From the NCBI GenBank assembly GCA_019925095.2, contig CM034411.1, positions 14,446,001 through 14,510,000 on the forward strand: a DNA stretch of 64,000 nucleotides. The letters run 5' to 3'. The DNA is from Dendrolimus kikuchii (taxonomy: Eukaryota > Arthropoda > Insecta > Lepidoptera > Lasiocampidae). Shown piece after piece: positions 1-12,600 of the stretch (positions are counted from its first letter, which is position 1; every line of letters starts with the position of its first letter). Below the pieces are notes generated by a model. The model was not told the origin of the DNA and searched no databases. It saw only the letters and a program-made list of their open reading frames with translations. The translations under genes and the position numbers were made by a program.

Positions 1-340
1 TTATTTGGGCTGACTTAATCGGTGTGATATCACGCTCTTATAGAATATCGGCGTGAAACGATCTTGATCTAATCATGTTTCGTACATATGTGAAAGTTCC
101 AGAGGCCCACTTTCCCCTCCACCTCCCGTCATCCTTATCCCATCCTCCCATTCCTACCGTCTGATCCCTCTATCCCATATCCTGTATTTCATCTTCAAGG
201 TTGGCATCTCGTTGGATTCGATGGTGTTGCAAAAGTCTATAGACGATGGTAACCACTTTCCATTAAGTAGACTATTTACCGGTTGCCAGCTTCTACCAGC
301 AGGTCTTCTACTTCCTTCAGCCCCTACCTGGGCCATGCAG
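1..340 (+). repeat. family B interspersed repeat, partial
   Basis: Matches 9772-10090 over most of its length: a segment around tagaatatcggcgtgaaac, a C/T-rich stretch with several tatccca motifs, then gatggtgttgcaaaagtc and cgatggtaacc. The left end is cut by the window. No gene is seen in 1-620 apart from the polypyrimidine tract of the scramblase acceptor; 345-600 is AT-rich with nothing recognised. Confidence 0.55.
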
Positions 341-620
341 GGTTATCAATCTATTGGGCTAAAGGGCTGTGTTTACCAAAACGCGATTTTCACTTTAGCA
401 GCGTCTAGAAACCTCTTTCTTCTAGAAATAGCAAATAACGATGTTGTCAATTTAAAATTGAATTGTGTCATCGATAATCTATAACTTTATTAATATTAAT
501 TTTATTTTAAATATTTTTAACTTAGTAATTTAAATTAATAATATAATGCAATAAATTTAAATCGTCCGTTTGTTTGTGATTTATTGGACTTATGATGTTG
601 GTTGCTCCGATTCCTTCCAG

Positions 621-681
621 CCCCGTACAGCCTTACACTGATGTTCTGAAAGAAGTCATCAGGACTATACCTGAAACCGAG
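621..681 (+). CDS. scramblase exon A (first exon visible)
   Basis: A 61 bp exon follows a pyrimidine tract ending ttccttccag and precedes a good donor, gag|gtacgt. The first base completes a codon begun in an upstream exon. The rest reads PVQPYTDVLKEVIRTIPETE and ends in phase 0, which matches the phase 0 start of the exon at 9264. The exon is small and poorly conserved, so the call rests on splice sites and phase agreement. Confidence 0.68.
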
Positions 682-3600
682 GTACGTTTAACAATCTCTA
701 TTTCCTAGTGTGATTTGGAAGTTATACCGTGAAAAAAATGTTGGGAACGATCATTTCCTTGTATGGCAGTGGAAGTTGGCTATTGCAGAAGAAGCGTGAA
801 AGTATAAACGCAGTTGAATTGAGAGTATAAGAAGTATATGTAAGATTGATGTATGTGATATGATAAGGGAACGGTATGGATTAAAAGAGGATGTAGTGAC
901 AAGAGTTGAAAAAGAAATGTTAACGTGGTTTAAGTATGGAGATAAAATGAATGAAAACAAAATCACAAAACAAGTATATAACAGCAATGTGACTAGTAAA
1001 GTCGATGCGGTTAGACCTCGACGTAGTCACCATGATGAAATTGAAGATTTGAAGAAAGGTCAAGCAAGTAACAAGCAGTTTAAATAAGCGTGTATCTATG
1101 AAAAGATTAATTAAAGTTGACGAAGCGAAAAGTGTTTGTCAGGATCGTAGCAAGTGGAGATACATCGTCTCTGCCTACCCCAGTAGGAAACAGGCGTGGC
1201 AATATGTAATTCAGGTCTTTTTTTGCCTAGGCACGTGGGGGCACGCAGGGCCCTTAAAAGAAGTTTCGAAAATATAAAAAAAAATCATAAAACTTGGGAA
1301 AATGAAAAAAATTGAAAAAATAAAAATCAATTGTTGTAACAAAATTGTCAAAATTATTCAAATACAAAATCTAGTTTATCTTTCCTATACAGTTAGTGCG
1401 TCGCATAATAAGAAATGTGCGATGCTCTTCAAAGGTTAAGTGAGCTGTGTTTGGGTTTGCAAAATCGTGATACAAGCCTAATGAGTGCTAATCAGAAAAT
1501 TGAAAATATGGTTCAAATATTTGGACGAAGAATAACTACTGAACCTGGTACGTACTATGAAGAGGTTTTGGAAGCGGTGATTTAACAATTTTTTTGGAGT
1601 GGAGCTACACAACGAAAGCGGAAGAAATGTAGAGCAACCCATAGATCCAGAGACGTTTTATTTTCAATTGGCAGCTTCTATGAAAGATCGTTTACTAGAA
1701 TCGAGTGATAAAGTTATTTGTTCAAGCTTGCGATGTTCTCATACCCGATAAAAAATTATGGACTTTCAACTTTCGAGATTAGCGTGCCCCCAAAAAAGAA
1801 GCGACAAAAAAGCCTGTGTATATCTATATATGTGTGTATAATAATTTCCTGTATAATGCTATTCAAATAAGAATAGGATCGACTTTGCGCCATATTGTGA
1901 CTTTAAATAAATTTAAATAATTAAATACTATATTCAGACAATTTACTACTGATTTAACCTTTTTGTTTAAATTTGATGTAAGACTATTTATTATTGATAT
2001 GCAAATAAGTTTATTATTTACATATATATTTTATTTCCAAAATTTTTTACATTTTTCTAATAAAAAATACAAATTTATTTATAAAAAAAATATAAAAAAA
2101 ACTGATCTTCGCCGGCAGTGAGGCCTAGGGTCCAGGCTACCGGTGGTTAAGGCTCCAGACACAGGAATCTCCTCACAATACGGGCCGTGTCCAACAGAGC
2201 TGCCTTCTGCATCCGACCCTTCAACCAGATACCAAGCGAGAGCCTTTCAAGGTGGCGATCAAGGCTCTTCGCTATTAGTCCATTCACTGACACCACTATC
2301 GGTACTATGATTGTAGAGTCCAGGTTCCACATAGCGGTAACCTCGTGAGCAAGATCAATATACTTTATTTGTTTATCTTTCTCGGCATTCACGAGGTTAC
2401 CATCATGGGGAATCGCGACATCTACAATTATAGCACGTCTCGCAGACCGATCAACTATCACAATATCAGGCTTGTTAGCAACAATAGTCCTGTCAGTGAT
2501 AATTGATCGGTCCCAGTAGAGCAGATATTGACCATTGTCAAGAACTGGCTCGGGCTTGTATTGGTAATAAGGTACCTCCGACAAGACAAGTCCGTATTTA
2601 AGAGCAAGTTGCTGGTGGATGATCCTGGCTACAAGGTTGTGCCTGTGCAAGTACTCGCTGTTAGCAAGACGAGAACAACCGGAAGTAACATGTCTGAGAG
2701 ACTCACCAGGGCGGTGACACGCCCGACATATGTCAAGCGTGCCGTCCTTCAGAATGTACTTCCGGTAGTTGTTCGTTTTGATAACCTCGTCCATAATTGC
2801 ACAGACAAACCCTTCGGTTTCCCCAAATAGGTCACCGAAACGTAGCCAGTTCACCGACGCTGGTAGGTCCACATCAGGCCCTGTTAGAGCCTGATAGAAC
2901 CTGCCATGCAGCTCCTTGCTCTTCCATACGTCCATACGATCAGAGGCACTCATTACCAACGGTCTCTGCCAGTTCTGTTTTGCTAGGGATAGCGGGGTGA
3001 ACCCTTTGTCTACTGACACTACATCGTGATGCATACCCGCAGTCTCGCCGACTTTGAGAAAATATTCTCTGAGATTGTACACCTCACGGTTGTGGAGGTC
3101 TTTGGTATTTAAAAACCCCCTACCTCCACACTTCCGTGGGATGTACAGTCTCATCACAGACGAACGTGGGTGGTGCATCCGATGTGTTGTCAGTAGACAA
3201 CGAACCCGTCTATCCAGGGCGTCTAATTCAGTTTGAGTCCATCTTAGTATGCCAAAGGAGTATGCTAATGCTGGCATAACCCAAGCGTTGAAGGCTCGAA
3301 CCTTATTTCCACCTGAGAGAAGGCTCGTTAAGACCTTTCTCAGGCGGGAAAAGAAACGATCCTTCATCGCCTGCTTTACATCAGCATCAGGAATACCCAA
3401 CGACTCTGACATACCAAGATACTTGTAGGTTTCACCTTCAGAAAGGGTCTTGAGGGATATATTTTCAGACAGTTGTAAATTTTCTGAATTTACAACTCTC
3501 CCTCGTTGTACATGCATGACGGCACACTTATCTACACCGAATTCCATACTAATGGAGTTGCTAAAGCTTTCAGTAATCTTTAGCAACTGCAAAAGATCCG

Positions 3601-6600
3601 GCTTTTTCGATGCAAATAGTTTCACGTCATCCATGTACATAAGGTGTGATATAATCTCACCCCCTCTCCGAAGTTGAAAGCCTAACTTTGACTCCCTAAG
3701 TAGAGTACTTAGTGGATTCAAAGCTAGACAGAACCAAAGTGGACTCAAACTGTCACCCTGGAAAATGCCCCGCTTGATCCTTATTGGGTCGTGCAAAACA
3801 GAAAGATTCCCTCTGTCCCCTGGATGCCTAAGCACCGTGGTCCACTGCTCCATACATGAACTGAGGAAAGCACGGAGAGTTGCATTTACTTTATACAGCT
3901 CCAGGACTTTCTCCAGCCATGTATGGGGCACCGAATCATAGGCTTTTTTGTAGTCAATCCAGGCTACAGACAGATTTTTTCTGTTTCGCCGTACCTGATG
4001 ACTAATGGTCATATCGATGAGGAGGAGCTCCTTAGTACCACGGGACCCGTTCTTACATCCGTTTTGAGTATTGGCCAAAATGTTATTATTTGTCAAATGT
4101 TCTATTAATTTAGATCTCAAAACAGATGTAAGCAGCTTGTATATAGTTGGTAAACAAGTGATGGGTCTATAGTTTTTTGCCTCCGTGGTACTACCTGACT
4201 TATGGAGCAGATGAGTGACTCCAGTAGTCATAAAGGAAGGAAGCGAACCTATGTTTATAGCCTCCTGGAATTGGACAGCCAAACAGGCATGCGAACTTTT
4301 GAACCATTTGATCCAAAAGTTGTGCAATCCGTCTGGTCCTGGACTTTTCCAGTTTTGAGCCATACGAATTGCACAACTAATGTCAACTGGTTCCAGAGCC
4401 AACGGTTCCATTTCTGGAATCGTTTCACAAGCCTGCTCGACCATCCTAGTCCAGTCGCCTTCTCTGTGGGTGACAGGCACCGACCAAATATTACTCCAGA
4501 ACGCTGTCATAGAGTCGATATCTGGCCAGTGACCGTCATCCACAGAAACACATGGCCGCTCCCATCCTCTATACACTCTTTTTTGGTCTCTTTGGAAAAG
4601 GCGATTCAAGTTATAACGATCTGCTCGTTTTTTATACCGACGTAATCGATTGGCCCACGCACTAATTTTTTGTTTATAAAAGTCAATGCGTTCTGTAACT
4701 CGAGCTAAATAGTCACTGGGATTACTGTCAGTCCCAGTGAAAGCCCGATTTACAAAACGCATGACTTTTGGCCTAGTGTTTCCGGCCCTAAAAGAAAGTA
4801 ATTTGGCTATGAGGGTCCTGGCCTTACCAATACGACATTCGATTCTTTTCTGCCAGGCAGGCTGTCCATCACTACGCCGTGGACTCTGTTCCAAATTTGG
4901 AAATTTGGTACCAGAGACACGACATACAGCAACAGCGCCACAGTATAGAATCGAATGTGTTTCGGCAAGATCTTTACTAGCTCTAAAATATGGAGCTAGT
5001 AAAGAATCCAAGACCCCCATGATCAACAAGTTATGTTTGTGGGTGGGTAACCGTGGTAGACGTGGTCTACTTAATATAGGCATCATCTTATAGTCTTCAA
5101 TCGCTTCTTCCAAAGCCCTCCTCATAATAAAACTACGTTTTAACGGTTTTAAGCGCGGTAATTTTATTTGATTTTGGTTTTTCCGACGTTTCGGTCACTT
5201 TTCAGTGGCCGTGATCACGGAAGACAAAGATGTCAAGTGTCAACGAGTATTGTTAAAGTTTTATTTAGCCTACCGCCAACTTATTAATTTTAATTATTTA
5301 ATTTTTAATTTTGTTTATGGTTATTATTTAATCTATGGGAGCCTAATCTAATTTACTACCGCTTCGCAACATGTTATGGCTTGAAGAGAAGAAGCGGCGC
5401 AAGAAACTCTTCAGCAAACATGCCTAGCTCTAATAATTTTATATAATATTAAAATGGGTGGAAGGAAAAATAAAAGTAATTATCAGTCAAGTTGGTTTGT
5501 GTTCCGTTGTACGCAGAAAGAGCTCACAGTGTCTTGAGGTCTGGCAGCTGGTTTTTGCTGGGTTTGGGTCTTAATAGTTTTGATAATTGGATCCCAAACA
5601 GGTGGTACTTGCCAACCATCTTCTCTATTGAAATTTGGGTGTTTTTTGATTTCAATAGCCTCACGCATCATTCTAGGTATGAAACGATTCTCTTTCGCGA
5701 GGATTTGTGGGTTATCGAATCTGATGTAGTGGTTGGGTTTATCCAGCGTGTGTTCACTGATCGCAGACTTCGTAGACCTTGTGTGTTTCATGTCAGCAAT
5801 GTGTTCTTTTACTCGTGTTTTTATGCTCCTCTTTGTTTGCCCAATGTATGACAATCCACACTCACAATCAAGCTTGTAAACCCCTGCATCCTGGAGTGGG
5901 ATATTGCATTTCACAGGTCTCAGAAATTGGGTAATCTTTTTCTGCGGCTTGAAATATGTTTTGATTGAAGCTCGCCTGAGGATGTGACCAATTCTGTCTG
6001 TGACCCCCTTGATGTAGGGTAGGGTAGCAGGGCACCGCTCAACTGAAGGTGGTTTGGGGCCTTTGTGACGTTGGTGTGGAGTCTTCAGCTGATTGCGTTG
6101 TAGAACTCGCTTGACATGCTGAAGCTCTCCAGCTATGTGGTTCTCGTCACAAATTTTCTGTGCTCTCTGAAACAAAGATTTGCCCACGGTAGCTAACTGA
6201 CTAGGATGGTGGTGAGACGAACCATTAAGGTATTTATCTGTATGGGTAGGTTTCCTATACACCGTATGACCAAGAGTATTGTCAGGGTTCCTTAGGATGA
6301 GCACATCCAGAAAAGCTAATTTATTATTTGCCTCTAGTTCCATAGTAAATTTAATATTACTGCTAATGGAATTGAGATGATCTAGAAATGCAGAGACTTT
6401 ATCGTTTGGGAGGACGGCAAAAGTATCGTCTACGTACCTTTTATACATCTTCGGCTTAGCCGGAGCGGTATCCAGTGCCTTCTGCTCGAAGTCTTCCATA
6501 AAAATGTCAGCTACGACAGGAGACACCGGTGAGCCCATGGCTACACCGTTGATTTGGTCGTAGAAGCCGTAGTCCCACACGAAATAGCCAGATGTGAGGC

Positions 6601-9600
6601 AATGTTTTAGTAGATCTGCATATTCCTCAGGCATGTTATTATCTATTAGCTTCCTTTTGACAATCTCAATGCAGTCTTCCACTGGCAAACTGGTAAATAA
6701 GGACTGGACATCAAAACTGACTAGTACTTCATCCTCAGCCAATGTCAAATTTTCAATTGCGCTGATGAAGTCGAAGGAATCCTTGACATGGTAGGGTGTG
6801 TTGCCGCGGAGATTGTTGAGTGTCTTCGCGAGATGTTGTGCCAGTCTGTATGTTGGTGAGTCAAGCTGGCTAACTATAGGGCGCAAGGGGATGTTGTTTT
6901 TGTGAATTTTAGGTAACCCATACAGTTTAGGCGCTTTGGCGCAAGATGGTGTGAGTGCGGATACCGCGCTCCTTAAAAAATATAGGTCCCAAGAAACGGG
7001 AACAAAAAAACGTTCGTAAAATGAAAACTACTGGGCCAAACTATATTAAATTTTTAGGGGACCAAATGGCAACTATTCCGCATCAAACTAAATAAGAATC
7101 ACGTAAATCGGATCACAAATCTCAGCGTAATCGGTGTACATATGGAACGGAATGGAAAAATTTTCATAAAAAATGTTCATAAAATGAAAACTACTGGGCC
7201 AAACTATGTCAAATTTTTAGGGGATCAAATGGAAGCTATTCCGCGTTGAACAAAAAAAGAATCACGTAAATTGGATCCTAAATCTCGGAGTAATCGGTGA
7301 AGATACTTAAAAAAAAGTAAAAAAAAAGATCCCGACAAATTGAAAACCTCCTTTTTTTTGAAGTCGGTTAAAAACATAAAATTAGTAACATTACAATCTG
7401 GATTGCAATTCAAAACAGATGCTTACAGAAGAAACAATATCACTGACCAATGCTCAGTATCAACAAGGCACCTGAAACATTAAAAATTGGGATTAAAAAA
7501 ACCTGGTCGCAACCAATGATAATTATTAAATAAACGCTATTATGAATTACTGGACTTTATAAATAATACATTTTAATCATTTTTTATATTTTATATATTA
7601 ATGTGGTATTAATATATTAATAAAATAAAAATTGTAGACAATAGTATAGTCATCTTTGTAGACCACGGGCCATAAAAATGGCCCGGACTTTTGGAGGGCT
7701 TGCGTGGGGCCATGGGAAGGCCAACACGTAGAGGCCCCTTGACAAATTTAATGTAAATGTGGCGTGACACTGACCGGCGATTATCCCTGTCTACAACATA
7801 TAGTAATGCATCCAAGGACAAGCCCCGACCAATGTAGGACTATTGTGGGAAATGAAGACAAAAAGTACCGGGCTATTGGGGTGAACTGCTAGTGGTACTA
7901 GAGGTCTAGGAATATGGGGACTATGGCGTCTGCCCGTCGCAATGTTCGGAGAACATGGAAAAATGGGGAGACGGCGACTCGCCACTCCCTGCATGGGCCC
8001 CAAAAAATGCTATAGAAGGCAGGGGCAACATGGGTGGGCTACAGGTTCACCGAAGCTACTTCTGACGTGATGCCGTTTGTCACTTCCACCCCTGGAGCTT
8101 GAGTCTTAGCTCTAGCGATCTCCACTCCGTGCCGGCTGGCTAAGGCAAGCACGGAGGTGGGGGCCTTGTCTTGGCCCCCGGAGTCAGGTACGAGGTATCG
8201 CTACTCACCTAAGGCTTCGCCACAAAGCCCCCTGCGGGTCATAGTTAGTCATTATTATTATTATATTTTATGACATTATTTTTGGGTTATTATTATGACA
8301 TTGTTCGTAGGACATTGAATTATATTTATTATTGTAATTTTTCTATGCCTAACTGGCCAAACATGATGCACCTTTACTTTTATACCATCATGCATAGTCT
8401 GATATGTAAATACTAGCGATGGGCCGAATTTCGTCTGGTCGAATTTCTGCAGCTTTAGCCGAACTTCGGCATTCGGCCGAAATTTGGTTTAAATGCCGAA
8501 CATTCTTTGCAAGAAAAAAGTAAAATACCTACTTGCACTATTTTGACTGAAGTTAATAGAAATCATATCTATCATAACCGTAATATAAAAATTGTTTTCC
8601 TATATACTAATGGTGTGTATTCAACATGTAAACCTTAACTAGCAATGTGATAAAAACTAAATAAAATTAGTTCTTGATTGAGTCTTTGCCTAATTAAATA
8701 GGCATCAAATTAAAACAAAAATAAAATAAACTTATTATTCTTCTAGGAAACGTCGGTAAGTAGTGCAACTGCTTAATTATAATGCGTAACTTGAATAAAA
8801 TAAAATAAAACACTTCTAAGGAATATCAGCGATTGCAACTTTAATTTTGATTGAAATCACTTTTTTACGAATTAAACATTATGAATTTAGAATTATGAAA
8901 TGGTGATTTTTTTTTTCAATCAAAGGTCTAAAAATCTGTTCTCTTGTCCACCTACTCATGCTTAAAATTCACTAGAGGCAGATTATGGTGTAAAAAGCCA
9001 AAGATTTGGCGTTATCAAGTCACGACGTCAACAGGTCTCGACGTGTTGCTCTTGAGAAAGCGTGGTGAAATCAAACCGAAGTTCGTCCGAATTTTTTCTT
9101 TTAACCGAATGTTAGGCCGAAGTTCGTATTCGGTTTAAACCACATTCGGCCCATCCCTAGTAAATACTCATGTTTAAGAAATGAATAAACTTTGACTTTG
9201 ATGTACGCTGTAGTTTCACGGAGGTCTTTAGTTTTTGAGAAATTAATATTGTTCTCTATTCAGGTAACAGCTGTACCAACCCAACTCCCGCTCTTAAGCG
9301 ATCTATCCCAAGTCGACAGGCTGTTTATCACAAAGCGTCTTAAGGTGAAAAATGTACTATACTTACGAGGGAAGAAGAACAAGTATTTCGTCAAAACCTC
9401 AGACCAGAACTTGGTTTACACGGTCGAAGAGGAAAACAGGTAGTAAGTTAAGTAGTAAGCTAAGCAAGTTACACTTGTGTTATGAGTTTTAACGTGGAAG
9501 AATCTTGATAACATTTAATCCTTGCAAAAACGGAAAAAGAATACCGTTTCCTGCGGCCGGGCGGAATTGCCCGCCTGGATGTCTACCACCCCTGGTCTAG

Positions 9601-12600
9601 AGTGTAACGCCATAACAACCTTGAGTTGTATTCCGGCATTAGTGACCAGGTTCCAGTCTCTCTTTAGCGAGCAGCAGCACATTGGTAGGTGATGGTAACC
9701 GCTTTACATCAGGTGGGCCGTCTGCCTGTCTACTGAACTCATGGAAAAACAGCTCTAATGGCCGGCTAGATCGTTGTGATAGCCGCTCTCACAGAATATC
9801 GGCGTCAATTGATAAGCCTTGAGCTAATCGTGTTTCGTACGATGACTGAGAGAACCGATGGCCCAGTTCTCCCTGTTTCTATTGTCTTCCTTTACGCCAT
9901 CCTCCCTGTTCCATTTCTTCTGTCTGATCCTTCTATCCTATCTCATCCCCTTTATCTCAACCAGTTTATCCCATCCTAAAGGCTGGCAACTCGTTCGCAT
10001 CGCTCTGGTGTTGCAAAAGTCCATAGGCAACGCAGTTAACCATTTTCCATAAGATGGCTCGTCTGCCTGTTTGCCTATTTTGCAATAAAAAAATGAGTAA
10101 CACAGAACAGACTAATCTTGGGTCGATGTTAATGAACACCCAGACCATAGTAAATAAATTTGCAACGGCAGTAATCGAAACCGAGACCTTCGCATTTCAA
10201 TAAGCTAGGCGGGGGCCAATGCTTCCAAAACTCATACCACATAATCATCATACAATAGATATTTGCAGCAAATATTCCTTCTTACAGTTGGTGGGTCGGT
10301 TACCTATGCTACGGTCTACGCCCACTCCGTCTCCGTGTCACAAATCCTGAGGGTCTGGAGATAATGAGCATGAATAGACCATTCAAATGTACAGCGAGGG
10401 TGTTGCCTTGTCAGCTCCAACTGCTCGAGGTCTTCTCACCACCAGGACAAATGATCGGGACGGTTGAACAAGTTTGGACTGCAGTGAAGCCTTTGTATGT
10501 TATTAGGAACTTGGACGGTGATGCTGTTTTTTGGATTAAAGGTATGTTTTACATAATAATGTCTATAACAATGTCTGCCTGAAGTTTTATTTTATGGAAA
10601 GTGGTTAAGGTCATCATAGCCTATGAACATTTGCAACGTCACTGTGCTACCGATTTCGAAGAAATTTCCTTAAAATATTACCCTTGACCGTCAGCGCCTA
10701 ATAAAGCGCCGTTGACACAGTCAAAGTACTCAGATGGTTGTTCCTGGGAAGCCATTATCTAGCAGAAGGAGATTACTACGTCCTAGCACCTTGCATAAGA
10801 AAGCTCCTGGCACTTATACACACATTATCCTAGCAGGAACGGAGAAAGAATACAATTACCTACGACAAAATAACCCACAGCCAGGTGGTAGGGTATTTAC
10901 CCCTCTGGACGACTACCACCCCTGGTCTAGAGTATGCCGCCATGACAACCTTGAGTTGTGTTCCGGTATTAGTGGCCAGGCTCCAGTCTCTATGGTAGCA
11001 CCTGTGGTGTTGCAAATGTCCATAGGCGATGGTAACCGCTTTCTATCAGGTGGGCCGTCTGTCTGTATTTTTGTTATTGCCTGAAGCAGGTAAACAGGCA
11101 GACGGCCCAGGAAGGTGGTTACCATCGCCTGTAGACGTTTGCAACACCAGGGGCGTTGCCAACGCGTTGCCGGCCTTTAGAAATGTTATAATCGACCCCA
11201 TGCCGTAGCGCAGAGGGAAAACCTCGGCGGAAAGTTCTTTTCTGATAATTGTTGTACGCGGAATAAATGTTCTAAAGAACCGTTGCGTAGTTAAGCGTGG
11301 GAGCTCCAAGACATGGGGGTGTACATCCCATCGATGGTGAGCGGTGCGGTTGTAAAAGTAAGACGTTGGTACCAGATCAAACAGTTCGTTGGAGCACTCT
11401 CTGTTGTACAGGCGGAAGAATACGCAGAGGGACGTAAACTCCTCGAAGACTTCGCGATTCTAAACCGCCTGTTAGTATGGGATCATCGACTGTATGAACG
11501 GCGCGACGCTGGCTGGAGTCTAGAGGGTCAGTCTGGTAAGCGGGTGCTCCAGCCCATGAGTGTGAGCAGTATTCTATATGCGGCCTAATTTGTGCTTTAT
11601 AAAGCAGAAGTCTTTGCCGCGGGGTGAAATACTGCTTAGTAAACCAAGCTTTTTTGGGGCAAGTTTAGCCTTGCCTTTCAGATGACTCCGAAAAAACAGT
11701 TGTTTGCTGAACTCATGCAATAAAAAAAACAGTATTGTTCAATAGTAAGAATCTATATGTATCTAGGGTTAAGTTTGTGGTGAACTATATTCATTGATTC
11801 ATAATTCAGTGTTCGGTTGTCATCATTATCGCTATGAATGCGGTATGTGTGTGATTATGTAGGTAATTTCCATTTACCTTTTATTAATCACACACATTAT
11901 ACCACGTGCCGTAATCCGTGTATGCTTCGGACGCATGGTGCACTGGAATACTGGAGGAAAACCCCTATCTCTAACATACATACCTATACGTATACTATGT
12001 ATATAAATCCCTGACAGGTACGAGTTTAATCTCCATGAGTCGATATAGACTAGAGAAAAGCATAACTCCACAGTCTAACTATTTAAAAAAAAATATTTTG
12101 TTACAGGGCCTCTAATGACTGTCAGCTGCTTCAAAGACGTGAAGTTCGACATCAGCAGGAACAATGGATTACCGGTGGGCGGGACCTGTAAACGCTGGAA
12201 GGGTCTAATGCATGCGTTATTCTTCTCTCCTGTCGCTGATAGGTGATCTCTTTGACCTTTTATGATTACGGTATATACATCATAGGATATCACGATTTTT
12301 AAGGAATACTCAGGTACGAAACTAAGCGCTCATATGCCTTATGGACTATCAAAGAAAGTTTATTTAGCACTGATTTTTATATACACTACGCTGCAGCTGT
12401 CGTCGAGCTGGGGCCATGGCTTGAAGCACCGCGGCCCGGTTGTCGGTGAGGCGGACGGTTGCTATACGCACTATGCGGTTCCGGTATACGGCCGGTACTC
12501 AACGGTTACGATTCTGACTGCCGCAATTCGGCTAGCTTTTCAAATCCATATTCCGATCAGCCAGACGGCAGAGAGACTTTATACAGGCGACCGAAACACA

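Larger units (their letters stand above)
5127..6985 (-). mobile_element. Penelope-like element, 5'-truncated
   Basis: Contains the RT and GIY-YIG frame (5483-6886 and an open extension to about 6975) and a terminal repeat region at 5127-5480. That region starts at 5127 with aataaaactacgttttaacg and is shared with copies at 16.5, 19.5-20.4 and 22.8-23.3 kb. The upstream end is ragged near 6980. It directly abuts the R4-like element, so it either inserted into that element or landed next to its truncated end. Confidence 0.8.

Noticed and set aside
5492..5851. 119-codon + strand frame
   Set aside because: Antisense shadow of the Penelope GIY-YIG frame.
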